Below, in pieces: positions 46,209-54,437 of a DNA stretch of 64,000 nt. The notes below the pieces were generated by a model that worked only from the letters and a program-made list of their open reading frames with translations, did not search any database and was not told where the DNA came from. Positions within the stretch are counted from its first letter, which is position 1, and the number at the start of each line of letters is the position of its first letter. Position numbers and translations under genes: made by a program. Source of the stretch: Paenibacillus popilliae ATCC 14706 (lineage in GTDB: Bacteria; Bacillota; Bacilli; Paenibacillales; Paenibacillaceae); contig NZ_BALG01000160.1 in NCBI RefSeq assembly GCF_000315235.1, positions 24,934-88,933 of the forward strand, given 5' to 3'.

Positions 46209-47387
46209 TTATCTTCGGCTTGTCCGCATGGGAGCCAGTCGCTTCGTCACTTCTGCCAATGCGTCGGATAGCCGTTCGATGCTTGCCCTATCGGTATCGG
46301 CGCCCATGCTGATACGAAGCCCGCTGGCCGCGCGTTCCGTATCGTTCGTCATCGCTATCAGCACCCGGCTCGGCTGGTGCAGCCTGGAAGAGCATGCCGA
46401 TTGGGTAGAGACGATAACGCCCCGTTCTTCCAGCGCATGTACTACCACTTCGGACTTCATGCCGGGGAACGACAGATTGACGATATGCGGCGCAGCAAGC
46501 GGAAGCGGCGGACTGTTCACCACAAGCGGATCCAATTGCTCCAATCGGCGGAGCAGCAGCCCGCGCAGCTCGGACCAGCGCTCGTAATTCGCCTGCTGTC
46601 CTTCGACAGCGAGTCGAACTGCCTTGGACAGGGCGATCACGCCCGGCACATTGACGGTACCCGGCCGGAGACGGTGCTCCTGTGCTCCTCCGGCGAACAA
46701 TGGCTTCAACGGAGCTTGTCCCCGCCGCAGCAGCGCGCCAACTCCTTTCGGCCCCTGGATTTTATGCCCGGAGAAACTGTATAAATGCACGCCCCAACCC
46801 TCCAGATCGACCGGCAGCTTGCCCAGTCCCTGCACGCCGTCCACGTGGAACACGATACCCGGATGCGCGCGCATGATGCCGCAAGCCTCGGCAAGTGGCT
46901 GCACCGATCCGGTCTCATGATTGACATGCATAAGCGAAATGAGTGCTGTCTCCGGACGAATCGCCGCTTCCAGCTCCTCGGGACGGATGCGTCCATGCTC
47001 ATCTACCGGCAAATAGGTAACGGCAACGCCCTCCCGTTCCAGCTCCCGAAAGCATTCGTAGACGGAGGCATGCTCGACAGCCGACGTAATAACATGCCGC
47101 GAGCGGCCCCCGGCAAGAGCCCGCACCGTTCCCAATATGGCCAGGTTATTGCTCTCGGTCGCCCCGGACGTATAAATAACGTCGTTCGGGGATGCGTTCA
47201 ACACGCCAGCCACGACTTCGCGTGCCCGCCGGACCAATTGCTCCGCCTGGCCTCCCATGTGGTGAATCGAAGAGGGATTTGCATATATTTGCTCCATCAC
47301 TTCCGTCATCGTCCGAATGACGTCCGGATGCGGAGGCGTGGATGCGCTATGATCAAAATATAGCATTGACGCCGTTGATGTTTTCAA
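46209..47387 (-). CDS. nifZ: Cysteine desulfurase, ThiI partner
   Basis: PLP enzyme that removes sulfur from cysteine and passes it to ThiI for 4-thiouridine. The 392-residue product has YFDHSASTPPHPDVI, YTSGATESNNLAILG, HVDGVQGLGKLPVD, the PLP lysine SGHK209 and the catalytic cysteine C332 in STQSACSSRLHQPSRVL. The pairing directly ahead of thiI matches B. subtilis NifZ-ThiI, a dedicated desulfurase. TTG at 47387 has AAAGGAGG 6 bases upstream. A general IscS role is possible but less likely in Bacillota, which use SufS for iron-sulfur clusters. Confidence 0.93.
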   Translation of the reverse strand: MKTSTASMLYFDHSASTPPHPDVIRTMTEVMEQIYANPSSIHHMGGQAEQLVRRAREVVAGVLNASPNDVIYTSGATESNNLAILGTVRALAGGRSRHVITSAVEHASVYECFRELEREGVAVTYLPVDEHGRIRPEELEAAIRPETALISLMHVNHETGSVQPLAEACGIMRAHPGIVFHVDGVQGLGKLPVDLEGWGVHLYSFSGHKIQGPKGVGALLRRGQAPLKPLFAGGAQEHRLRPGTVNVPGVIALSKAVRLAVEGQQANYERWSELRGLLLRRLEQLDPLVVNSPPLPLAAPHIVNLSFPGMKSEVVVHALEERGVIVSTQSACSSRLHQPSRVLIAMTNDTERAASGLRISMGADTDRASIERLSDALAEVTKRLAPMRTSRR

Positions 47388-47538
47388 GCTAAGCCTCCTT
47401 TACAACAAAAAAGATCAATACAGCATGGGAAGCGCACCATCATCCCCACTTCCGCCGTTGTTGATCCCCTACAGCTTCGACATTACTTGTTATTTTACAC
47501 GTTTTCTGCTGTTCGCACCATCTTTTTTGCAGCAGATG

Positions 47539-47569
47539 ATTATGAACGGCCGCCAGGACAATTTGTCAA
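47539..47569 (-). promoter_or_regulatory. Candidate nifZ-thiI promoter overlapped by a palindrome
   Basis: Minus-strand TTGACA (47564-47569) and CATAAT (47539-47544) are 19 bases apart, longer than ideal. An 11-base perfect palindrome GACAATTTGTC (47557-47567) covers the -35 side and looks like an operator. The leader would be about 145 bases. Confidence 0.4.
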
Positions 47570-47601
47570 TAACAGACCTGGGTGACCTGCTTCCATATGA
47601 T

Positions 47602-47637
47602 AAAAGAGCTTGTCTCCGCCGCAGCGGTTACAAGCCC
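47602..47637 (-). terminator. Terminator after the small membrane-protein gene at 47.7 kb
   Basis: Minus-strand GCTTGT-(16 bases with inner GC pairing)-ACAAGC followed by TCTTTT, 15 bases past the stop codon. Confidence 0.75.
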
Positions 47638-47651
47638 TGAACAGAGTGTGA

Positions 47652-47993
47652 TTACAAGGATGCCAGCAGCATCAGGCGAAGTACGATGGCGAAAATACCA
47701 ACGATCATGGCGATCATCCCGATGGAGCGGCTCCCTTGCAAATACGACAATCCTCCAAGCGCTATGCCGCTCAAACCAAGCACAAATGGAAACATGATGA
47801 CCGATACAAGAGAGAACCCTATGGCAACGGCGCCCACTCTGGAAAAATGGTCGATTTCTCCCCGCTCCTTCGCAGCGTTAGCATTCAACGCCTCCCGGGG
47901 AGGAAGAGTCCCTGCTTCGGCAGAGAATTCGGTATCCCGAGCGATCGATTCGCGGTGACGGTTCTTTTTGTGGCGGCGGCCTTTCGCTTTCAT
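47652..47993 (-). CDS. Small membrane protein with basic N-terminus, unknown
   Basis: Product of 113 residues: a very basic start (MKAKGRRHKKNRHRES), a soluble stretch, then two membrane helices (about 52-75, VGAVAIGFSLVSVIMFPFVLGLSG, and 88-110, IGMIAMIVGIFAIVLRLMLL) around a glycine turn. The hairpin resembles DUF4190-type domains, but I would not assign it. ATG at 47993 has GGAGGG 8 bases upstream. It starts 25 bases after the DUF1540 gene and is likely co-transcribed with it. Confidence 0.75.
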   Translation of the reverse strand: MKAKGRRHKKNRHRESIARDTEFSAEAGTLPPREALNANAAKERGEIDHFSRVGAVAIGFSLVSVIMFPFVLGLSGIALGGLSYLQGSRSIGMIAMIVGIFAIVLRLMLLASL

Positions 47994-48018
47994 CCCATTA
48001 TCCCTCCCGTACCTTATG

Positions 48019-48225
48019 TTATTTCGGTTCAAAAGTTTGGCAGCAGGTTACGGATGATTTGGAAGCTGTATCTTTGTGGCGGCCATACTCTTCAGCGAAT
48101 TCCGACTTCAAATTCGCGGTTGCATGCTTATCGATTTCAATCATAATCTCGTTGGCTTGACAGCGGTAATCGCCCCAGAACTTGCAGTTGGATACACTGC
48201 ATTGCACCAATGGCTTGTCACTCAT
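48019..48225 (-). CDS. DUF1540 cysteine-rich protein
   Basis: Product of 68 residues with one DUF1540 unit: QCSVSNCKFWGDYRCQANEIMIEI, then SSVTCCQTFEPK. The four conserved cysteines (CxxxxC, C, CC) suggest metal binding. The family is common in spore-forming Firmicutes; function unknown. ATG at 48225 has GGAGGTGA well placed; a longer in-frame extension lacks a site. Confidence 0.9.
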   Translation of the reverse strand: MSDKPLVQCSVSNCKFWGDYRCQANEIMIEIDKHATANLKSEFAEEYGRHKDTASKSSVTCCQTFEPK

Positions 48226-48310
48226 GTCAGTCACCTCCGTTACACAGGATGTCCTGCTGTCACCGCCCCTATGCCGTGCCGTCAACCCCATTTCCAACAT
48301 AAAAAGACAT

Positions 48311-48341
48311 AAAAAGACGCTCCGTTCCAATTCGAAGCGTC
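48311..48341 (-). terminator. Terminator after ypuI
   Basis: Minus-strand GACGCTTCG-aattggaa-CGGAGCGTC followed by five T's. It separates ypuI from the DUF1540 gene. Confidence 0.9.
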
Positions 48342-48393
48342 ATTGATGATGATTTCGTAATTTGAAGTCGGCCCTTAGCCAGACTTTGCACAT

Positions 48394-48894
48394 TCATTGG
48401 GTAAGCTGCATTCTCCGCTCTGACATATAATCGCTTTCATAATAGCTTAGTTCCTCTCGCAGCTCTTCGAACAGCCGGGACAATTCCTGAATCAGACGCT
48501 TCACCCCGGGCTCGGGGGTCATGCGGAAGCGAATCGCTTCCCGACCGGTATACGCATAACGCCCATCCTCAGTGTACGCTTCATGCTTCGGATTGAAGAA
48601 GGCATGCACGCAATGATGATACAGCTCATACAGCGCTTTCTCCGCAAACGGCTGCTCGAAATTCACTCGCCGCAGCGCTACGCCAAGCTGCTCGTAACCG
48701 ACCTCGGAAAAAACGAGCAAATGCCGGAAATCTGCCAGTAGTCCTTTGTAAAAAACCAACGTTTCCTCATCCTGCTGCTCGCCGGTCAATTGGGCCAGCG
48801 AATGCCTGTTCAAAAAATGCTCCAGTTTGTCTGCTGCTTGTGCCACATGGCCCCGGGCCAACTCGCATTGCTGTCTTACCGTGGATGCTGACAT
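48394..48894 (-). CDS. ypuI: DUF3907 protein YpuI
   Basis: Cytosolic, mostly helical protein of 166 residues. The family wording is visible in FYKGLLADFRHLLVFSEVGYEQLGVALRR, ALYELYHHCVHAFFNPKHEAYTEDGRYAYTGREAIRF and FEELREELSYYESDY. YpuI homologues are confined to Bacillales and have no known function. ATG at 48894 has GGGAGGAG 9 bases upstream; the in-frame extension to 48957 lacks a site. It is divergent from the subtilase gene. Confidence 0.88.
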   Translation of the reverse strand: MSASTVRQQCELARGHVAQAADKLEHFLNRHSLAQLTGEQQDEETLVFYKGLLADFRHLLVFSEVGYEQLGVALRRVNFEQPFAEKALYELYHHCVHAFFNPKHEAYTEDGRYAYTGREAIRFRMTPEPGVKRLIQELSRLFEELREELSYYESDYMSERRMQLTQ

Positions 48895-49148
48895 GGAAAA
48901 AGCTCCTCCCTTAATCGCATCTATACCTGAACGCTTGCACAAATACCATTTCGCCATTTTATCCTACCATAAAAAAAAGCAAAAAGGTACCGTCCGCAAC
49001 CAATGTTTGGCATCCTGTTGCCGTCCGAATAATTTGACCCGCAACGTCTCAAGCTAAAGCCAAATCTTCCATGCCCCGCGCTCCCCAGACGAGAATGCTC
49101 CGTGTGGCTGGAGCGGATGGATACGGCCCGGACAAGGAGGAACATCAT

Positions 49149-51056
49149 ATGTTGAAACCCCGCCATTGGGTAGGCATTGCCGCTCTGGGAACGGCATTTC
49201 TGGCCATTCCGTTACTCTGGTCCGCGAACCGCGCTCCGGTTGAGAACGGACGTACGGCCGCGATGCAGGAAATTCACATCAAAAATAAGGTCCTGCAACA
49301 GGATGTGCACTTTACTGAGCGCTTGTTTACCATGGACGCCCACAGAGACATCGATACGGCACTCAAAGAGTGGCACGGGCAGACACCGAAGCAGATGAAT
49401 ACGCTCGCCGAGGAATTTATTCAAGCACACCCTCATTTCATTTATATGAAATGGATGGATTTCGACAAGGGGACAGAATGGGTCAAAGGCAAGCTGCCGC
49501 AGGACACAACGGACACTGGCAGTCAAAAGCTGAAAGAACAGTTAAAAATCGCGACCTCTTCCGTGAAAAAGCAGCAATCGTACGTGTCCCCGCAACTGGT
49601 CATCCTAGGCAAGCATCATATCGTCATGGGGATACCCGCTCCCGGTAAGAACCATGCCATCGTGGCCCTTGTCAATCAGCATCTCGTTCAGACCGTGCGC
49701 AAGCTGCAGCAGAAAAATTTGCGTCTCGTCCCTTATCCGCCCGAATCCAAGTTCCGCATCAAATCCGTGGATTCAGATTCGATGCGGGACGTGAAGGTGA
49801 AGGATGGGGAAGACAACGCCGGCACAAGCCATTACTACGAGAACGAAGTCGTGGTGCGGTTCCGGGACGAACCGACGGTGGATATGTTGCAGCGCATGAT
49901 GCGAGAGACCGGAAGCGAACAGCCACGCAAACACAAGCTGGGATCCACCTATGTGTTCCGATCTCAGCGGATGACGGCAGAACAAATGACCCAATATTTC
50001 GCCCAGTATGATCCGCTGTATGTCGAGCCCCATTTTCTGTACATGACGAACGGGAAGACCCGCCCGACCAGCGCCTTACCGAAGGTTAGCAACGATTCAG
50101 CCGGCGTGGCCGTCGAAGAACCGAATGACATCTTGTATAAGCCCTATCAATGGAACTTGCCCAGCATTCAGACGAACCGGGGCTGGTCCATCAGCAAAGG
50201 GGCCGACAATGTCATTATCGGTATCGTCGACACCGGGGTCGACATGAAGCATCATGATCTGAAGGGCCGGCTGCTCGATGGCTATAATGTGTTCGAACCG
50301 GAAGCTTCGGCCCAGGACGATGTCGGCCACGGCACCCATGTGGCCGGCATTATCGGAGCCAATGTGAACAATGAGGAAGGCGTCGCCGGCATGACCTGGG
50401 GGAATCCGATCCTGCCAGTCAAGGCGCTGGACAGCACCGGCTCGGGAACGACCTATTCCGTCGCGGAAGGGATTATTTGGGCCACCGATAACGGCGCCAA
50501 AGTCATCAACTTGAGTCTCGGCAACTATGTGGATGGGGCATTCCTCCATGATGCCGTCAAATACGCCTTCGAGCGCGATGTCGTTCTCATCGCCGCTACA
50601 GGCAACGACAATACGAAGCGCCCAGGCTACCCGGCAGCGTATCCCGAAGTATTCGCCGTATCTGCGACCGACGCCGATGATAAGCGTGCAACTTATTCCA
50701 ATTATGGCGATTATGTCGATGTCGTGGCGCCCGGCACCTCGATCGCCAGCACGTACCCGAACAATCAATATGCCGCCTTGTCAGGTACGTCAATGGCATC
50801 CCCCCATGTGACGGCGCTTGCGGCACTTATCCGTTCGATTAACCCGGAGCTCAAAAATACGGAGGTGTACGAGATCATGCGCCAGAGCGCTACTGATCTG
50901 GGCACGACCGGCAAGGACATCGACTTCGGCTATGGCAAAATCGACGTCGCGCGCGCGATGAGCATGGCGGAACAGGGCAACTCCTCCTTGTCTCTCTACC
51001 CGCAGAACATCGAGCGGAAGCTGAGCCGCTTCATCTCCCGCTTCATCGGCAAGTAA
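49149..51056 (+). CDS. Exported S8 subtilisin-family serine protease with long pro-region
   Basis: The 635-residue product has an N-terminal export signal or membrane anchor (about 9-23). A ~170-residue domain of unknown type follows (about 50-215; DAHRDIDTALKEWHGQTPKQM, HPHFIYMKWMDF), then a fervidolysin-like propeptide (about 220-300; EVVVRFRDEPTVDMLQRMM). The catalytic domain has Asp361 (IVDTGVD), His394 (GHGTHVAG), oxyanion Asn486 and Ser548 (GTSMASPHV). ATG at 49149 has AAGGAGG 8 bases upstream. The extra N-terminal domain is longer than in classical subtilisins. The substrate is unknown; the window gives no immunity or partner gene. Confidence 0.92.
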   Translation: MLKPRHWVGIAALGTAFLAIPLLWSANRAPVENGRTAAMQEIHIKNKVLQQDVHFTERLFTMDAHRDIDTALKEWHGQTPKQMNTLAEEFIQAHPHFIYMKWMDFDKGTEWVKGKLPQDTTDTGSQKLKEQLKIATSSVKKQQSYVSPQLVILGKHHIVMGIPAPGKNHAIVALVNQHLVQTVRKLQQKNLRLVPYPPESKFRIKSVDSDSMRDVKVKDGEDNAGTSHYYENEVVVRFRDEPTVDMLQRMMRETGSEQPRKHKLGSTYVFRSQRMTAEQMTQYFAQYDPLYVEPHFLYMTNGKTRPTSALPKVSNDSAGVAVEEPNDILYKPYQWNLPSIQTNRGWSISKGADNVIIGIVDTGVDMKHHDLKGRLLDGYNVFEPEASAQDDVGHGTHVAGIIGANVNNEEGVAGMTWGNPILPVKALDSTGSGTTYSVAEGIIWATDNGAKVINLSLGNYVDGAFLHDAVKYAFERDVVLIAATGNDNTKRPGYPAAYPEVFAVSATDADDKRATYSNYGDYVDVVAPGTSIASTYPNNQYAALSGTSMASPHVTALAALIRSINPELKNTEVYEIMRQSATDLGTTGKDIDFGYGKIDVARAMSMAEQGNSSLSLYPQNIERKLSRFISRFIGK

Positions 51057-51062
51057 AAAGTC

Positions 51063-51092
51063 AAAACACCCGCAGGAAAATCCTGCGGGTGT
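51063..51092 (-). terminator. Terminator of rnpB (may also end the subtilase gene)
   Basis: ACACCCGCAGGA-ttt-TCCTGCGGGTGT, a perfect 12-base stem, followed on the minus strand by TTTTGACTTTTT. The T run makes it a good rnpB terminator; on the plus strand the tail is only GTTCGTGT. Confidence 0.9.
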
Positions 51093-51128
51093 GTTCGTGT
51101 ATTTGAACATAAAGAAAGTTGCAGCTTC

Positions 51129-51540
51129 GGAAAGCTTGCCATAAGCCGGGTTCTGTACTCATCGTGGTATCACGGGGGCAACCCTTCCACTACTAAGCGA
51201 CAATCATCTATCTAGGCTGTGCATTGCTGCACCGCTCAAGCGACCAACCCAGACGCATCTCGGGCCGAGATGCCTGTATAGACAGGCGTGCGTCCCATTA
51301 GGTCTTGCTCCAGATGGGGTTTACCAGGAACGAAGTCACCAGCGTTCCTCGTGGTCTCTTACACCACGGTTCCACCCTTGCCTGTGCCGTCATAAAGACG
51401 GCCATCGGCGGTCCATTTCTGTGGCACTATCCTTCAGCTTGCGCTGACTGGACGTTATCCAGCATCCTTGCCCTATGGAGCCCGGACTTTCCTCTCGTGA
51501 CACAAGTCACCAGCGATTGTCTGTCAAACTTTCCGACAAC
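51129..51540 (-). ncRNA. rnpB: RNase P RNA, A-type
   Basis: Catalytic RNA that matures tRNA 5' ends with the RnpA protein. On the minus strand the ends pair as P1 (GGAAAGTTTG with CAAGCTTTCC, 10 pairs). The universal P4 strands GAGGAAAGTCCGGGCTCC and ACAGAACCCGGCTTA are present, along with CCGCCGATGG, CAGGCAAGGGTG, GGTAAACCCC and GGAGCAAGACC. The wording follows E. coli M1 RNA closely, the A-type, whereas Bacillus and most Bacillales have the B-type. Exact 5' end is estimated from P1 and the promoter. Confidence 0.96.
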
Positions 51541-51547
51541 ATTCGTT

Positions 51548-51576
51548 AGTATACTAGGTTCCGGCCAGAAACTCAA
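51548..51576 (-). promoter_or_regulatory. Sigma A promoter of rnpB
   Basis: Minus-strand TTGAGT (51571-51576), 17-base spacer, TATACT (51548-51553), ending about 7 bases before the predicted RNase P RNA 5' end. It lies between yqfO and rnpB. Confidence 0.75.
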
Positions 51577-51586
51577 CCAGTAACTT

Positions 51587-52702
51587 TTACATAAATTGAA
51601 ACGGTTCGGTATTTACGGAGGAAGCATGGAAGACCGTCTTCACGCCCTGCTTGTCCGCGGCCTGCTGCAGGCGCGAAGCGACATCCTCCTTCATCATCTT
51701 CTCGGCGTTATGCCCCGGATCGATGATGGCAAGACCCGCGGCCAGGGCATCGTGAGCCGTATGATAGTCGATATCGCCGGTGACGAGGACGTCAGCACCG
51801 TGGAATAGCGCATGCTGCATATAACGGGAGCCTGAGCCACCTAGCACGGCAATCTTCTTCACTTTGCGCTCCGGGTTTCCTACGACGCGCACATGCGGCA
51901 CGTCGAACATCTTTTTCACCTGCTCGGCAAAGGATTGCAAGGTCAAAGGAACCGGCAGCTTGCCCACCCGGCCAAGGCCATAGACCGTCCCTTCCCGATC
52001 AACCGGAACCAGATCATAGGCCACCTCCTCGTAAGGATGGGCCTTGAACATCGCCTGCAACACCCGGCTGCGCCGCGACTTCGAAACGATCGTCTCGATT
52101 CGCACTTCCTCAACGGACTCCAGCTTCCCAGATTCGCCAATAAACGGATGGGTTCCCTCCTGCGGCTGGAACGTCCCGGTCCCCGGTTGTGAGAAGCTGC
52201 AATGGCTGTATGCCCCGATATGGCCGGCCCCGGCATCCAGTATCGCCATCCGCACCGAATCGGCATGGCTTACCGGCACAAAGACGCACAGCTTCTGTAA
52301 CGGCTCCTGGCGCAGCTTCTCCAGCACCTTCACCTCGGTCAGCTGGAGCCGATCTGCCATCAGATCGTTCATCCCGCCCGGAGCAACATCATAGTTCGTA
52401 TGAGAAATGTAGACCGCAATATCATGCTTTATCAGCTTCTCCATTCGTTTGCCGGCCGGCGTGTCGGTATGCAAGTGGGGAAGCGGCCGATAAATAATGG
52501 CGTGATGGGCAATAATGAGCTCCGCCTTCAGCCGGATCGCTTCATTGACGACTTCTTCGGTTACGTCGAGGGCGACAAGCACCTGGGACACCTTTTTGTT
52601 CAACGTGCCCAATTGCAGTCCGATGCGGTCCTCGGGAACCGCCATCGATTGGGGAGCGAGCTGCTCCAGCCATTGAATTACGCTTTGCGCGTGTGCATAC
52701 AT
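51587..52702 (-). CDS. yqfO: Nif3-like dinuclear metal protein YqfO
   Basis: Member of the Nif3/YqfO family (sometimes labelled GTP cyclohydrolase I type 2). The 371-residue product has the two Nif3 halves (RIGLQLGTLNKKVSQVLVALDVTEEVVNEA, LIIAHHAIIYRPLPHL; and VTGDIDYHTAHDALAAGLAIIDPGH, the second metal site). They flank the inserted PII-like/CutA-like domain (about 130-230; KLCVFVPVSHADSVRMAILDAGAGHIG). Function remains unclear despite the annotation. ATG at 52702 has GGAGG 10 bases upstream and overlaps trmK by 25 bases. Confidence 0.93.
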   Translation of the reverse strand: MYAHAQSVIQWLEQLAPQSMAVPEDRIGLQLGTLNKKVSQVLVALDVTEEVVNEAIRLKAELIIAHHAIIYRPLPHLHTDTPAGKRMEKLIKHDIAVYISHTNYDVAPGGMNDLMADRLQLTEVKVLEKLRQEPLQKLCVFVPVSHADSVRMAILDAGAGHIGAYSHCSFSQPGTGTFQPQEGTHPFIGESGKLESVEEVRIETIVSKSRRSRVLQAMFKAHPYEEVAYDLVPVDREGTVYGLGRVGKLPVPLTLQSFAEQVKKMFDVPHVRVVGNPERKVKKIAVLGGSGSRYMQHALFHGADVLVTGDIDYHTAHDALAAGLAIIDPGHNAEKMMKEDVASRLQQAADKQGVKTVFHASSVNTEPFQFM

Positions 52703-53451
52703 GCCAATATCGCCTCCAATTGTGCCAGGCTGTCCGTGAACATCACACGGCGCTGTCTGGCTTCTTCCGTCGCAGCCTGCTCCATCGTGTGCAGAATGCG
52801 CGCTCTCTTGCGAACTTCCCGTTGCCACTTCTTCATGAACTCCGGCGTTGGGGCAGCCGACAGCATCGGGCCGAGCTGCACCAGCCATTCCTCAGTCAAC
52901 GTCACCTGCGCGTTCAACTCGCGGGGAGCGTATAAGCGGCGATCATGCTGTACGGCCTCTTCCTTGCTGCGCGCGCGTTCGGCCAGCAGCACCTCATACA
53001 GCTTGCCGTCTTCCTCAATCAAGGCTTCCTCCATCAGATTCCAGCCTTTCTGACGCAGCCAGGCCCTGACATGGGCCTCGCCCACATTCGGCTGCAAAAT
53101 CACACGGGTCACTCCTGCCAGCTTATCCGGATCGGCCGACAGGATCTGAACGATAAGACCACCGCCCATCCCTGCGATCGAGATGATATCGACCTCGCCG
53201 GGCGAGATGACCGCCAGCCCGTCTCCCCGGCGCACGCTTACGCGATGAGCCAGACGAGCCCCTACAATCTGGCGGCGGGCCGCCTCATACGGCCCTTGAT
53301 TCACCTCGCCGGCCACTGCCATTTCAATTCGTTGTTGTTCCGCCAAATAGGTCGGCAGCAAGGCATGATCCGAGCCGATATCGGCCAGACGGCTGCCTGC
53401 CGGTACCCAATCAGCGATCTGCTGCAGCCGCTTGGACAGTTTGATGTTCAC
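52678..53451 (-). CDS. trmK: tRNA (adenine22-N1)-methyltransferase
   Basis: Methylates N1 of A22 in tRNA; essential in some Gram-positives. The 257-residue product has the SAM site SRLADIGSDHALLPTYLAEQ, RRGDGLAVI, the family block IISIAGMGGGLIVQIL and VILQPN, and a C-terminal coiled-coil (about 205-245). GTG at 53451 has only a weak GGTGA site. It starts within the end of the upstream membrane-protein gene (41-base overlap) and overlaps yqfO, so all three are translationally coupled. Confidence 0.94.
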   Translation of the reverse strand: MNIKLSKRLQQIADWVPAGSRLADIGSDHALLPTYLAEQQRIEMAVAGEVNQGPYEAARRQIVGARLAHRVSVRRGDGLAVISPGEVDIISIAGMGGGLIVQILSADPDKLAGVTRVILQPNVGEAHVRAWLRQKGWNLMEEALIEEDGKLYEVLLAERARSKEEAVQHDRRLYAPRELNAQVTLTEEWLVQLGPMLSAAPTPEFMKKWQREVRKRARILHTMEQAATEEARQRRVMFTDSLAQLEAILACMHTRKA

Positions 53452-54298
53452 GTATCCATTTCACCCACTGTTTTCTGAAATAAAAAGCACTGCACCATAA
53501 CATGATCCATTTCCCCAACAGGAAGGACAGCATCTCTTGATCCGCTTCCAGTTGACTCCATGGGCGAGCCGCCGCCCAGGCCGCCTCCGGCATGAACCAG
53601 AGTCCGACGGAGGCGATAAGAAGGCCTGCCGATGCCCTCGGAGATAGGCGGTGAACCGCCCATGCCAGCCAGACGAACAAGCCGCTCTCCGGCAGCCACA
53701 GCCATTGGCTGTTGCCGAGGGTAAGATCCATCATCGCGATCTGCAGGACGCAGCCGTAAGCGGCAGCGGCATGAAGCCAGCCCGCTCCCTGCATCAGTCC
53801 GGAACGCGCCAGCAGGCCGCCGAGCAGCCAGAGGAGTGCAGAGACAACGAGCCAGACCACGGTCGGCCACCATGCTCTCCATCCCTGAGCCTGCAGCACA
53901 AGCCAGCCGCCTCCGGACAGGGTCAGGCAAGCGAGAAATGCCAGCCAGCGAGACCTGCGCAGGTTCGTCTTCCGGCTCGACCATGCTAGAGCGGCCAGTA
54001 CAAGCACAGGGGCTGCAATCACGCTAATTTGCATTGGGGCCGCAAAAGCGGTAAAATGAAATCCGATAATACAAAACAATACAAAAATGATAAAAAAAAC
54101 CAACCAGGTCATTGGCCGCAAGGAGGCAATACGATCCGCCCAGGAACCGACGGTCTCATTCGATCCTCCTCCCTCTTGCACATCTAGGGGCACATCGTAA
54201 AGCTGCGCCAGGAAATTGCAATAGGCTGCAGGCAGCAGCCGGTTTTTCCGCCAACGGGCAATTTCCTGGGCCATCCATTGGCGTTGCTGAGGATCCAT
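53411..54298 (-). CDS. Polytopic membrane protein, unknown
   Basis: The 295-residue product has a soluble N-terminal ~60 residues (MAQEIARWRKNRLLPAAYCNFLAQLYDVP), then about eight membrane helices rich in tryptophan and alanine (TWLVFFIIFVLFCIIGFHF through LGKWIMLWCSAFYF). The start recalls the N-terminal helix pair of DUF2157 proteins, but I cannot confirm it. It overlaps trmK by 41 bases and lies between sigA and trmK, where B. subtilis has cccA. GGAGGTG precedes ATG by 11 bases. Confidence 0.82.
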   Translation of the reverse strand: MDPQQRQWMAQEIARWRKNRLLPAAYCNFLAQLYDVPLDVQEGGGSNETVGSWADRIASLRPMTWLVFFIIFVLFCIIGFHFTAFAAPMQISVIAAPVLVLAALAWSSRKTNLRRSRWLAFLACLTLSGGGWLVLQAQGWRAWWPTVVWLVVSALLWLLGGLLARSGLMQGAGWLHAAAAYGCVLQIAMMDLTLGNSQWLWLPESGLFVWLAWAVHRLSPRASAGLLIASVGLWFMPEAAWAAARPWSQLEADQEMLSFLLGKWIMLWCSAFYFRKQWVKWIREHQTVQAAAADR

Positions 54299-54380
54299 TA
54301 CCTGTTAACACCTCCAGAAACGTCATGCCACCATCCTGCCATGTTGGGCGAGGACAGCGGCTCCTTCATGCTTCCTCTAT

Positions 54381-54431
54381 GCAAAAGACCTTCATCACGC
54401 CGGCAAGGAAGGGCATCAGAAGGTCTCTTGC
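54381..54431 (-). terminator. Terminator after sigA
   Basis: Minus-strand GCAAGAGACCTTC-(25 bases)-GAAGGTCTTTTGC, 13 pairs with one mismatch, overlapping a T run, directly after the sigA stop. Confidence 0.75.
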
Positions 54432-54437
54432 ACACCA

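Noticed and set aside
47425..47640. 71-codon plus-strand frame in the gap upstream of nifZ
   Set aside because: No ribosome site, covers the candidate promoter and a terminator, and no family resemblance.
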